Translations under genes and position numbers: made by a program | Shown here: positions 17,883 through 28,243 of the stretch, piece after piece | Position numbering within the stretch: position 1 is the stretch's first letter | How the letters are laid out: the number at the start of each line of letters is the position of its first letter | The notes under the pieces: model-generated | Databases searched by the model: none | Told to the model about the DNA's origin: nothing | The model's input: the letters and a program-made list of their open reading frames with translations, nothing else | NCBI RefSeq assembly: GCF_002954325.1 | Contig: NZ_MQVX01000001.1 | Span: 2,409,383 to 2,473,382 of the forward strand | Reading direction: 5' to 3' | Length of the DNA stretch: 64,000 bases | From: Aureicoccus marinus | GTDB lineage: Bacteria > Bacteroidota > Bacteroidia > Flavobacteriales > Flavobacteriaceae

Positions 17883-19750
17883 TATCGGCCTAAATGTACC
17901 AAAAGCACGCTCAAATCCGCTGGCGAGACTCCGCTGACTCTCGAAGCTTGAGAAAGACTTGACGGGCGTATTTCTGAAAGTTTTTCGCGAGCCTCATAAG
18001 ACAACGACTTCAACGAATGGTAGTCCAAATGGTCTGGGATACGCACATTCTCTAGCCTGCTTAATTTATCGGCATTCTGTTTTTCCTTCTCGATGTAGCC
18101 CGCATACTTTACCATGACCTCGGCTTGCTCCAGCACTTCCGCATCATACCGCTCTTCTTTCATGTGCTCTTGCACCTCTGGCAAACGCTCTAAATGAGCT
18201 AGGGTCATCTTAGGGCGGCTATAGACCTTGATCAACTTATCCGATTGTTTTACTTCAGCCGAATTAATTTCTCTTAACACCGGGTTCACTGTTTCCGGAT
18301 GATAGCTCGTATTCTTTAGAAATTGAACGAACTGCTCCGCCCGATTCTCCTTCTCCTCTACCCTTCTAACGCGCTCTTCACTTGCCAAGCCCAATTCATT
18401 ACTCATGCGGGTTAATCTCAGATCTGCATTGTCTTGACGTAAGAGGGTTCTATATTCTGCTCTGGAAGTAAACATCCGATAAGGCTCCTCTGTTCCTTTG
18501 GTAATGAGATCATCAATCAACACCCCAATATAGGCTTCGTGTCGTTTGAGTACTACCGCCTCTTCTTCTTTTACCTTACGATGAGCATTCAGCCCTGCCA
18601 TTAACCCTTGAGCAGCAGCTTCCTCGTAGCCGGTAGTACCGTTGATTTGTCCAGCAAAGAAAAGACCCTCCACAAGTTTGGTTTCAAGACTGAGCATTAA
18701 CTGTGTTGGAGGAAAGTAATCGTACTCAATTGCGTAACCCGGACGAAAGAACTTTACGTTCTCAAACCCACGCACCTTCTTTAAAGCCTTGTATTGGACA
18801 TCTTCCGGCAAACTGGTCGAAAATCCATTCACATAGATCTCTACAGTATTCCATCCCTCAGGTTCCACAAAAATCTGATGAGCATCCTTTTCCTTAAAAC
18901 GATCTATTTTGTCCTCAATACTAGGGCAATATCTTGGACCAATACTCTGAATTCGCCCGTTAAACATAGGAGATCGATCGAATCCCTCCTTTAGCAACTC
19001 ATGCACCTCAGCACTGGTGTGCGTCATATAACAATCCCGCTGGTGCTCCAGCAAAGGGGTGTTGGTATAGGAGAATCTAGAAGGCACATCATCCCCTGGC
19101 TGCACAATCATCTTAGAAAAATCAAGGCTTCGACCGTCTACACGTGGAGGTGTTCCCGTTTTCATTCGGCCTTGATCGAAGCCCAATTCGACGAGCTGTT
19201 CCGTTATTCCCCTCGCCGCGGGTTCACCGGCACGACCTCCTCCAAAATTCTTGTCGCCGATATGGATTAACCCATTTAGAAAAGTACCATTAGTAAGCAC
19301 AACCGACTTTGCTTCAATGGTAAGCCCTAGACTCGTCTTCACTCCCTTTACAATGCCATCTTCTACTACAAGTCCATTGACCATTTCCTGGTAAAAACTC
19401 AGGTTTGGTGTTGCCTCTAACATTTCTCGCCAGGTTTCTGCAAAACGCATCCGGTCGTTTTGGGTCCTCGGGCTCCACATGGCAGGGCCTTTTGACTTGT
19501 TGAGCATCTTAAATTGAATCGCGCTTTTGTCCGAAACAATCCCGCTATAACCCCCTAATGCATCAATTTCTCGCACAATTTGGCCCTTTGCAATCCCTCC
19601 CATGGCAGGATTGCAAGACATTTGCCCAATATTCTGCAGGTTCATTGTTACTAGCAGGGTGTTAGAGCCCATATTCGCCGCAGCGGCGGCGGCCTCCGCT
19701 CCCGCGTGGCCACCGCCCACTACGATTACGTCAAAAATTTCGTCAAACAT
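17882..19750 (-). CDS. mnmG: tRNA uridine-5-carboxymethylaminomethyl modification enzyme MnmG
   Basis: A 622-residue FAD enzyme that with MnmE installs the cmnm5 group on wobble uridine 34 of certain tRNAs. The N-terminal dinucleotide site VVVGGGHAGAEAAAAAANMG is at residues 10-29. The two GidA signatures are visible: GPRYCPSIEDKIDRF near residue 272 and AGQINGTTGYEEAAAQG near 370. The C-terminal GidA-associated helical domain follows. Length is normal. It is bracketed by two parS-like palindromes, one 7 bases before the ATG and one at the stop codon. The gene (gidA) is classically origin-linked. It follows ybeY with a 3-base gap. Confidence 0.97.
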   Translation of the reverse strand: MFDEIFDVIVVGGGHAGAEAAAAAANMGSNTLLVTMNLQNIGQMSCNPAMGGIAKGQIVREIDALGGYSGIVSDKSAIQFKMLNKSKGPAMWSPRTQNDRMRFAETWREMLEATPNLSFYQEMVNGLVVEDGIVKGVKTSLGLTIEAKSVVLTNGTFLNGLIHIGDKNFGGGRAGEPAARGITEQLVELGFDQGRMKTGTPPRVDGRSLDFSKMIVQPGDDVPSRFSYTNTPLLEHQRDCYMTHTSAEVHELLKEGFDRSPMFNGRIQSIGPRYCPSIEDKIDRFKEKDAHQIFVEPEGWNTVEIYVNGFSTSLPEDVQYKALKKVRGFENVKFFRPGYAIEYDYFPPTQLMLSLETKLVEGLFFAGQINGTTGYEEAAAQGLMAGLNAHRKVKEEEAVVLKRHEAYIGVLIDDLITKGTEEPYRMFTSRAEYRTLLRQDNADLRLTRMSNELGLASEERVRRVEEKENRAEQFVQFLKNTSYHPETVNPVLREINSAEVKQSDKLIKVYSRPKMTLAHLERLPEVQEHMKEERYDAEVLEQAEVMVKYAGYIEKEKQNADKLSRLENVRIPDHLDYHSLKSLSYEAREKLSEIRPSSLSQASRVSGVSPADLSVLLVHLGR

Positions 19751-19753
19751 AAC

Positions 19754-20170
19754 TTATTGTTCCACGTGGAACATACTCATTAATACCTCTTCTTCTTTAC
19801 GCATGATCTCCTTTTCCGCCTCCGTTTTATCGTTCAAACCAACTAAGTGCAGAATCCCATGCGCCATCACACGCAACAATTCTTTTGAAAAAGGAACTGC
19901 AAATTTACTTGCATTATCAGAAACTCTTTCGACACTGATAAAGATGTCACTGTGTATCGCTTCTCCTTCAGAATAATCAAAGGTGATGATGTCCGTATAG
20001 GTGTCATGATTTAAGTACTGCATATTCATCTCGTACAGATACTCATCGTCACAGAAAACATAATTCAGTTCTTGGATTGCTTTTCCCTTGCTTTCACATA
20101 TTCTTTCAAGCCAAGCCTCTAAATCCTCCCTCTTATAGCCGGAGTCTTCTACATTATGCAGTGCAATCAT
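19754..20170 (-). CDS. ybeY: Endoribonuclease YbeY (rRNA maturation)
   Basis: A 138-residue metal-dependent RNase of the UPF0054 family, involved in 16S rRNA 3'-end processing and ribosome quality control. The metal site is MAHGILHLVGLND: two histidines are present but the third ligand of the classical HxxxHxxxxxH is replaced by Asp in this frame (HGILHLVGLND), as is common in Bacteroidota. The fold start YVFCDDEYLYEMNMQYLNHDTYTDIITF also matches. Its last codons spell MFHVEQ because they are written through a parS palindrome. It overlaps the DUF4175 gene by 4 bases and ends 3 bases before mnmG. Confidence 0.93.
   Translation of the reverse strand: MIALHNVEDSGYKREDLEAWLERICESKGKAIQELNYVFCDDEYLYEMNMQYLNHDTYTDIITFDYSEGEAIHSDIFISVERVSDNASKFAVPFSKELLRVMAHGILHLVGLNDKTEAEKEIMRKEEEVLMSMFHVEQ
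19758..19773. promoter_or_regulatory. parS-like ParB-binding palindrome (site 2)
   Basis: TGTTCCACGTGGAACA is a perfect 16-bp palindrome and matches the conserved chromosomal parS core TGTTNCACGTGNAACA with no mismatch. It lies inside the last codons of ybeY (coding for FHVE) and 7 bases before the mnmG ATG. It is 1.9 kb from the second copy at the other end of mnmG. Confidence 0.88.
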
Positions 20171-23100
20171 TTCCGTTGATTTCTATCCTGAAAATATTTC
20201 TTGATCAGATTTTTATAGCGTGAGGTCATCGGCAGCGGCTTCCTTATCAATTCTTCCTGCTCCTTCTTCTGTTCTGCCTCAAACAAGAACCCACCACGTT
20301 CTTCACCACTGAAGGTCTCTTTATTCGTGTTACTTGTTCTTTGTTGCTCCCTTTCTTGCTGAAAAGTGGCCCCTTGAAGCTGCAACAAGCGCTGCTGTAT
20401 TCTGTTCATCCGATTCATGGTCTGTTGGGTGACCCCGCTGCGCAACAGCTCATTTTCGGCCCGCTGCATTTCCCGCAAGGTCTGCTGCAATACAGCACGT
20501 TCCGCCGCACCCATTTTGTCCGACAATTGCTCCTCCAGTTTATTCCGCAACTTCTGCTGCTCTTTGTAGATCTCATACAGTTCTGCCAACTGCTGATCCG
20601 ACATTCCATTTACTCCTTCTTGACCTCTCTGACCATTCCTGCTGTTCTTTCCTTGTTCGCGACCATTTTCTCCCTGCCCATTGCCTTGCTTCCCACTCCG
20701 GCCATTTTCTGACCGGCCGCCTTGTTGCTGACCGTTTCCATTCCTGCCTTTTCCAGACTTTCCATTACGCCCCTGACTTCCAGACTCCCCTTGTTGTCCT
20801 TGTTCTCCTTGCTGTCCTTGTTCTCCTTGCTGTCCTTGTTGACCCTGTTGCCCTTGTTGACCTTCTTGTCCTTCTTTTCCCTCCTGTCCTTGCTGTTCCA
20901 GTCGTTCATTGAGTTCCTTTTGCGACTGAATGATGTCTTCCAGTTGGAATTCGTTTTGGCTACCTCCCTCACTGTTACGGCTCATCTCCTCCTGCATATT
21001 ATCCAAGGTTTCCGCCAAGAAACTTGATAAGCGATTACCAGCACTTAAGGCATATTGTTGGTTGGCCCCGCCCTGATAGATCTGATTTTCCGCGATTCTT
21101 TCCAATGCGCGATCGATATTGTAATACACCTCTTCGATTTGCTCGTTCACAAATTCAGAAATGTCTGTTTGCCGCAGTGAAAGAGAAAATAAACTGTCGT
21201 CTACGTGGGTGAACAACTCCCGTAATTCTTTCTGCTTTCGGATTCCCTGAGATTGAATAGCTTCTAAATCCTCTCCTTTTTCAATCTGATTTAACAGCTC
21301 TTCCTGCTCAAAGGTGAATTCCAACAGATTGTCCATAATCTTTCTGAGCGTCTCAGCATCTTCAGCTTGTTGTTCCCTCCCCTGGCCTCCACTGCCCGCC
21401 GTGTCCAAGGCCTCGGAGAGTTCCTGCAATCGTTCTTCGCTGCGCTTTTGTTGACTTTGGCTTTTTTCCGTAGCGCCATTCTCCCGCATTTCTTGTTCGA
21501 TCTGATTGAGTAGATCGTCTTCTTTTCTTTGGATTCCTTCTGCCTCCCCTACTGGATAAGGTTTTCTTAGATCAGTGTTCTTATCTAAAGCGTTCTTCAA
21601 CTCCTCCGAAAGCGATTTGAAGGAGGCCTGTACACTGTCTTGCGCCTGCTTGTTGGCTACCCTGGTTTGTTCTTCTGCTAATTCCTTGAAGTCCTTCCCG
21701 AGTTCCTTCAACTTTTCTTTCACCAAGAACCGCTTCGTTAATTCCACCAGCTGCTCCAGGCTTTTTTGTTGGCTGCTTTGTTTCTTGGCCGTTTCATCAA
21801 GTTCCTGTTTGAGCTCTTCACTCTCTAACTCTCCTGCCATTTTACGCAACTCATCTAAAAGGCGTTTGTTTCGCACTGCCAATTGCTCCTGCCTTTTTAA
21901 GCGTTCACTCAGTAATCGGGCATCTTCTTTATTCTCCAGATTTTTGCGGAGTTCCTGACTAAACCGCTTCATCATTTCTTCCTGCTGGATCTGTTCTTCA
22001 AGAGCCGACTTCAGCTGATCTCTTTCCGAAAAACGCATGTTCTGCGCATCCTTTCTCCCTTCCTGGTACTCCGCGACCTTGGCGTTCGCCTTTTTGAGTT
22101 TCTCGAGACTTCGCTCTAAGCCATCAGTCAACCCTTCTCGTTCTCTTTGCAATTGATCTTCTTCCTGTTCCGCGGTGCGCACGCGATAATCAAACTCCCT
22201 GGATCGGGCCCATTTTCCATTGCGGTTTCCGTCGTTATCGCGAGCTTCTATATAGACCCGGTAGCCGCCCGATTCTAAATTGGTAAAAGTGGCACCAAAA
22301 TCAACCGCGAAATCCGAATACAACTCCCCGGACAGGGGCAGCGCTTTATAAAAGGTACTATCTGGCTTGCGGACTGCGTAGGCGACTATTCTCAGCTGCT
22401 TAAGCCCATAATCATCAGAGGCGTTTCCTTCAATACGTAATTCGTCTGCTGCCAGGGTGTCAACAACTCTTTGCGCCTCTATGGCTGGCAACTCATCTGG
22501 AATAACTTTTAGGCTATAATTAAGCGCCTCAAAATCATCAAAAAAGGAATTGCTGCTACTCACCTCATAATCCGTATCCCGGTAAACCGATTCTTCGTGT
22601 TCAAAGCCCCTTTCTGATCGGTTCATTTCAACGACTCGCTTCGGTCCTCGCCATTCCAGCACTTCGGTGTTCTGAGTCTTTACTCTCCATTGAACCAGCG
22701 TCCCTTCTGGAACGGTGGCGTTCCCAGAACCACTGATGATTTCTTTTCCTTTGTTCAAATAGGCCGGATAATTCAGGAGCATTTCAAAATCCAATATGCT
22801 TGGGATATCACGAACAGTCAGCTCATAATCCCGGCTGCGGTACCGCCCGGCCTGAAAATACAGGGATCCGGTTTCTAGCGGCTGTTCGAGCCGAATGATG
22901 AACTCCTCCCCTTCTTTCAACATCAGGCGTTCCTGTCCTAGATATCGTAGTTTCATCTGTTCCGGGGTCAAAGAGCCTTCCGTAACAACCCGCAGCAAAA
23001 TAGATTCGTGACTGCCTATTTCAAGCTCCTCATTTTCGAGTATAAACCGAAACGGTGCTGGCGGCTCATAGGCCAACTGGTAATTGGCAACCCGCGTATA

Positions 23101-23631
23101 AGACTTCGACCAGTCAGACCAGGTTCCAGCGAGCACAACCCCCAAGAACAAACTGAGCGGAATCAATAATAAAAGGGCGTACTTTTTCAGGTCCTCTGTC
23201 GCTATAGCTTTAACAAAAGGGATTCCTTCAAAGGATTTGGCCTTTTGTTCTAAAGCGGCGTCCAACAGGTCTGATTGCCCTCGATCTCCGTGAAGCTGTA
23301 GGTAGTTGAGTAAGCGGTCCTCTATTTCAGGAAAGTGCTGCCCAATGACCTTTGCTGCAGCCTCTAGATCCCATTCTCGACCCAGGCGAAACAGGGATCG
23401 CAGTGGATTAAAAACAAAGCGGAAAATCAGGAAGACAAATACAAGTCCAAAAGCGACTAACAAAAGGAGGCGGCCTGTGCTGTTGAGCCAAAATAAATAC
23501 TCAACGCCCCCTACCAGAAAAAACAGCAGTCCTGACAGCAAGAGAACCAGCAACATTCCTTTAAAAAGTTGAATGCTGTGGTACCGCTGAACATAGCGTT
23601 TTAACTTCTGAATGATCACTCCTTCCTCCAT
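20167..23631 (-). CDS. DUF4175 family large membrane protein with collagen-like tract
   Basis: A 1,154-residue protein of the Bacteroidota DUF4175 type; function unknown. Hydrophobic helices lie near residues 22-46, 52-75 and 150-172, with a following Ig-like extracytoplasmic region (about 180-470). Residues about 490-900 are highly charged coiled coil rich in E, K, Q and R. Near residues 915-1015 is a Gly-X-Y collagen-like tract (GQEGQQGQQGQQGQQGEQG and more) passing into a Gly/Asn/Arg/Ser-rich stretch, then a second coiled coil. It leads a tight unit with ybeY (4-base overlap), mnmG and a methyltransferase. A perfect TATTTTTG box lies about 50 bases before the start. A structural or scaffolding job at the envelope is inference. 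Confidence 0.8.
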   Translation of the reverse strand: MEEGVIIQKLKRYVQRYHSIQLFKGMLLVLLLSGLLFFLVGGVEYLFWLNSTGRLLLLVAFGLVFVFLIFRFVFNPLRSLFRLGREWDLEAAAKVIGQHFPEIEDRLLNYLQLHGDRGQSDLLDAALEQKAKSFEGIPFVKAIATEDLKKYALLLLIPLSLFLGVVLAGTWSDWSKSYTRVANYQLAYEPPAPFRFILENEELEIGSHESILLRVVTEGSLTPEQMKLRYLGQERLMLKEGEEFIIRLEQPLETGSLYFQAGRYRSRDYELTVRDIPSILDFEMLLNYPAYLNKGKEIISGSGNATVPEGTLVQWRVKTQNTEVLEWRGPKRVVEMNRSERGFEHEESVYRDTDYEVSSSNSFFDDFEALNYSLKVIPDELPAIEAQRVVDTLAADELRIEGNASDDYGLKQLRIVAYAVRKPDSTFYKALPLSGELYSDFAVDFGATFTNLESGGYRVYIEARDNDGNRNGKWARSREFDYRVRTAEQEEDQLQREREGLTDGLERSLEKLKKANAKVAEYQEGRKDAQNMRFSERDQLKSALEEQIQQEEMMKRFSQELRKNLENKEDARLLSERLKRQEQLAVRNKRLLDELRKMAGELESEELKQELDETAKKQSSQQKSLEQLVELTKRFLVKEKLKELGKDFKELAEEQTRVANKQAQDSVQASFKSLSEELKNALDKNTDLRKPYPVGEAEGIQRKEDDLLNQIEQEMRENGATEKSQSQQKRSEERLQELSEALDTAGSGGQGREQQAEDAETLRKIMDNLLEFTFEQEELLNQIEKGEDLEAIQSQGIRKQKELRELFTHVDDSLFSLSLRQTDISEFVNEQIEEVYYNIDRALERIAENQIYQGGANQQYALSAGNRLSSFLAETLDNMQEEMSRNSEGGSQNEFQLEDIIQSQKELNERLEQQGQEGKEGQEGQQGQQGQQGQQGEQGQQGEQGQQGESGSQGRNGKSGKGRNGNGQQQGGRSENGRSGKQGNGQGENGREQGKNSRNGQRGQEGVNGMSDQQLAELYEIYKEQQKLRNKLEEQLSDKMGAAERAVLQQTLREMQRAENELLRSGVTQQTMNRMNRIQQRLLQLQGATFQQEREQQRTSNTNKETFSGEERGGFLFEAEQKKEQEELIRKPLPMTSRYKNLIKKYFQDRNQRK
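20610..20895 (-). repeat. Collagen-like Gly-X-Y coding repeat
   Basis: Degenerate direct repeats of 9 and 18 bases (units such as CTTGTTCTCCTTGCTGTC on the plus strand, densest at about 20785-20880) encode repeated G-Q-Q and G-E-Q triplets in the DUF4175 protein. They are in frame, have no spacers and are purely coding. Such repeats can change copy number by slippage. Confidence 0.75.
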
Positions 23632-23679
23632 AATTCTATCCTACCAACGATAAATTACTGCCGATTACCAAAGGATGTG

Positions 23680-23687
23680 CAAAAATA
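23680..23687 (-). promoter_or_regulatory. -7 promoter box of DUF4175-ybeY-mnmG unit
   Basis: The minus strand reads TATTTTTG, a perfect TAnnTTTG match 49 bases before the DUF4175 ATG, in the gap divergent with gltX. Confidence 0.45.
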
Positions 23688-23719
23688 ATTGTTAAATGTG
23701 GGATTCCTTCGCCTTATGG

Positions 23720-23727
23720 TATCTTTG
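23720..23727 (+). promoter_or_regulatory. -7 promoter box of gltX
   Basis: TATCTTTG, a perfect TAnnTTTG match, ends 15 bases before the gltX ATG. No -33 TTG at the usual spacing. Confidence 0.55.
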
Positions 23728-23742
23728 CGGCAAAGCTTTTAG

Positions 23743-25250
<1,508 letters not shown>

Positions 25251-25282
25251 CAACTTGGTTAACTTAGAGACTCATAACCTAA

Positions 25283-26233
25283 ATGTTTCTCATGGACTTC
25301 ATTAATCCTCTATTATTTCCCCTAATTGCCTTTGGGGCCTTTATCTTTTTTAAATTCTTTTTCATTGTAAAACAGCAAACCGCCGTAATCGTAGAAAGGT
25401 TTGGTCGTTTCCAAAGCATCAGGAATTCTGGCTTACAAATGAAAATTCCTTTAGTTGACCGAATAGCCGGTCGCCTCAGTCTTAAAATTCAGCAATTGGA
25501 CGTCATCGTCGAAACCAAAACCCTGGACGATGTATTCGTTAAACTCAAGGTTTCGGTTCAATATGTGGTCATCAAAAGCAAGGTCTACGAGGCCTTTTAC
25601 AAACTGGAGTACCCCCACGACCAGATCACCTCCTATGTCTTCGATGTTGTTCGTGCCGAGGTGCCCAAGATGAAATTGGATGATGTCTTCGTCAAGAAAG
25701 ACGATATCGCCATCGCGGTAAAAACGGAATTGCAGGATGCCATGCTGGAATACGGCTACGACATCATCAAGACCCTGGTAACCGATATCGATCCGGATTC
25801 CCAAGTAAAAGAAGCCATGAACCGCATCAACGCTTCTGAGCGCGAGAAGATCGCGGCTCAATTCGAAGGGGACGCTGCCAGAATTCTTATCGTTGAAAAA
25901 GCAAAAGCGGAGGCCGAAAGCAAAAGACTACAAGGTCAGGGTATCGCTGATCAGCGTAGAGAAATTGCACGCGGTTTGGAAGAGTCTGTTGAGGTGCTGA
26001 ATAAAGTGGGTATTAACTCCCAAGAAGCATCCGCTTTGATCGTTGTGACTCAACACTACGACACCTTGCAGTCCATCGGAGAAGAAACCAACACCAATTT
26101 GATTCTTCTGCCCAACTCTCCGCAAGCGGGAAGTGACATGCTGAACAATATGGTCGCCAGTTTTACCGCCAGTAACCAAATTGGAGAGGCGATGAAGCAA
26201 AACAAGAAGAAAAACCCGGACAAGGAAGAATAA
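25283..26233 (+). CDS. SPFH domain (stomatin/prohibitin-like) membrane protein
   Basis: A 316-residue protein with one N-terminal membrane anchor (PLLFPLIAFGAFIFFKFFFIV) followed by an SPFH domain beginning QQTAVIVERFGRFQSIRNSGLQMKIPLVDRI, then the band-7 region YDIIKTLVTDIDPDSQVKEAMN and a helical oligomerising tail ending KQNKKKNPDKEE. Such proteins build large ring assemblies on membranes and often govern membrane proteases or lipid domains. The absence of a neighbouring NfeD-type gene places it with QmcA/HflK-like stand-alone forms. An ATG three codons later (MDFIN) is an alternative start. It follows gltX by 32 bases and ends at an intrinsic terminator. Confidence 0.88.
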   Translation: MFLMDFINPLLFPLIAFGAFIFFKFFFIVKQQTAVIVERFGRFQSIRNSGLQMKIPLVDRIAGRLSLKIQQLDVIVETKTLDDVFVKLKVSVQYVVIKSKVYEAFYKLEYPHDQITSYVFDVVRAEVPKMKLDDVFVKKDDIAIAVKTELQDAMLEYGYDIIKTLVTDIDPDSQVKEAMNRINASEREKIAAQFEGDAARILIVEKAKAEAESKRLQGQGIADQRREIARGLEESVEVLNKVGINSQEASALIVVTQHYDTLQSIGEETNTNLILLPNSPQAGSDMLNNMVASFTASNQIGEAMKQNKKKNPDKEE

Positions 26234-26326
26234 GCCCTTCTGTGAGGGTTTTGAGCAGCCGGCCTTACAAGTAATCGAAAAACTCAAAAATCGCGCTTAA
26301 ATAAGCCGCAACTAACCAACCTTTAT

Positions 26327-26355
26327 AAGCGTCCTTTATGGGGCGCTTGTTTTTT
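26327..26355 (+). terminator. Intrinsic terminator after SPFH gene
   Basis: An 8-bp stem (26327-26334 with 26341-26348, one G-U pair) around a 6-base loop is followed by GTTTTTT. It lies between the convergent SPFH and glnS genes. Confidence 0.75.
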
Positions 26356-26375
26356 GATTGTATTTTCTTATGTTG

Positions 26376-28063
26376 CTATTTCGGGGCTTCTTGAAGCTTG
26401 GCCCAAGTGTCTCTTAAACCAACTGTTCGGTTAAAGACCAATTTCTCCTTTGTCGAATCCGAGTCCACACAGAAATACCCCATGCGCTGAAATTGAAAAC
26501 GCTCTCCTTCTTTGGCCGAAGCAAGTGACGGTTCAATAAAAGCCGTGATGGACTCTAATGAGTTCGGGTTGATAAATTCCATAAAGTCGGTGTCTTTATG
26601 ACTGTCCGGAGCCGCATCGGTGAATAAGCGGTCATACAAGCGCACTTCCGCCGAATGAGCGTGTTGAGCAGAAACCCAATGAAGGGTTCCTTTTACTTTA
26701 CGCATGCTTTCTTCGGTCCCGCTTCCGCTCTTACTCTTCGGGTCATAGGTACATTGAACTTCGGTAATATTACCGTTCTCATCCTTTGTACAACTCTCAG
26801 CCTTAATAATATAGCCATTTTTCAGACGAACCTCCCCTCCTAGTTTGAGCCTAAAAAATTTACGGTTGGCTTCCTCTTTGAAGTCAGCCTTTTCGATCCA
26901 AAGCTCACGCCCAAAAGGTACTTTTCTCGAACCTGCGGATTCATCCTCGGGGTTGTTTTCGGCCTCCAGCCATTCTTCTTGCCCTTCAGGATAATTGGTG
27001 ATCACGACCTTCAAAGGGTCCAAAACCGCCATTACTCTAGACGTAATTTTATTTAAATGTTCCCGAACATGAAACTCTAACAGAGAAACGTCAATCAGGT
27101 TTTCACGCCTTGCGATTCCTATAGTGTCTGCAAAGTTACGGATGGACTCCGGTGTGTATCCTCTTCTCCTCAGCCCAGAAATAGTGGGCATTCTCGGATC
27201 ATCCCATCCATTGACGACCCCCTCCTCTACCAAGCGAGCCAATTTACGTTTACTCACCACGGTATGACTCAGATTTCTTCTGGCAAATTCACGTTGTTTT
27301 GGGCGCAATTTATTGTCGTCGTAGAGGGCGTCCAAAAACCAATCATACAACTCCCGGTGCATGGCAAATTCAAGGGTACACAACGAGTGCGACACCTGTT
27401 CAATGTAATCGCTTTGACCATGCGTCCAGTCGTACATGGGGTAAATACACCAGTCGCTTCCGGTGCGGTGGTGGTCCTGGTGCAAAATGCGGTACATCAC
27501 CGGGTCCCGCATCAGCATATTGCTAGAAGACATGTCGATCTTTGCCCGCAATACGTGGGTGCCTTCGGCGTGTTTCCCCGCCTTCATTTCTTCGAAAATC
27601 CGAAGGTTCTCTTCCACCGATCGATCGCGATAAGGGCTGGCCGTTCCCGGTTCCGTGGGAGTGCCTTTTTGGGCCGCCATTTCTTCTGAAGTTTGGCTGT
27701 CAATATAGGCCTTTCCTTCCTTGATTAGCTCCACTGCCCAGTTGTACAACTGCTGAAAATAATCGGAAGCATAGCACTCTTTGTCCCATTCAAACCCTAA
27801 CCATTCCACGTCTTTTCGGATGGCCTCTACGAAGCTTTTTCTTCTTTTGCCGGATTGGTGTCGTCAAAGCGCAGGTTCACCGGAGCGTTGTAGCGGAGTC
27901 CCAGGCCAAAATTCAGGCATATCGAGCTGGCGTGACCAATGTGCAAAAAGCCGTTGGGCTCAGGCGGGAAGCGGAATCTGAGCGATTCAGGCTGATAACC
28001 CTGAGCCAGATCTTCTTCTACAATGTGCTCGATAAAATTCAAGGACTTTTCGGTCTCCTCCAT
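26376..28063 (-). CDS. glnS: Glutaminyl-tRNA synthetase, frame broken
   Basis: Class I synthetase that charges tRNA-Gln. The first 78 codons, from the ATG at 28061-28063, include [19 protein letters not shown] (HIGH motif) and [14 protein letters not shown], then stop at a TAG. The next frame resumes with [18 protein letters not shown] and continues to 26376 with [14 protein letters not shown] (the KMSKS-type loop) and the C-terminal anticodon-binding beta-barrels. Inserting one T after the GCTT at about 27832-27834 (minus strand) gives [15 protein letters not shown] and a 562-residue protein of expected size. The break is likely a sequence error. A perfect TACTTTTG box precedes the gene by 20 bases. 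Confidence 0.95.
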
Positions 28064-28082
28064 GTGTACAACATTTAAGGCG

Positions 28083-28090
28083 CAAAAGTA
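28083..28090 (-). promoter_or_regulatory. -7 promoter box of glnS
   Basis: The minus strand reads TACTTTTG, a perfect TAnnTTTG match 20 bases before the glnS ATG. Confidence 0.5.
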
Positions 28091-28243
28091 GCAAAAATGC
28101 GGGTTTACCCCCTATTTAACCCTCCGAGCCTACAAGAAATCCGACTTCACAACAAGATTCCCCTCCCCTACAACAATAACTTTCTTTTCCTATGATTTCC
28201 CTGCAATTTTGAGAGTAGAACACTAGATAATGAACAAAAGCCT

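Noticed and set aside
20785..20880. Short direct repeats that might be a CRISPR array
   Set aside because: The repeats are contiguous, without unique spacers, in frame and encode Gly-X-Y triplets.
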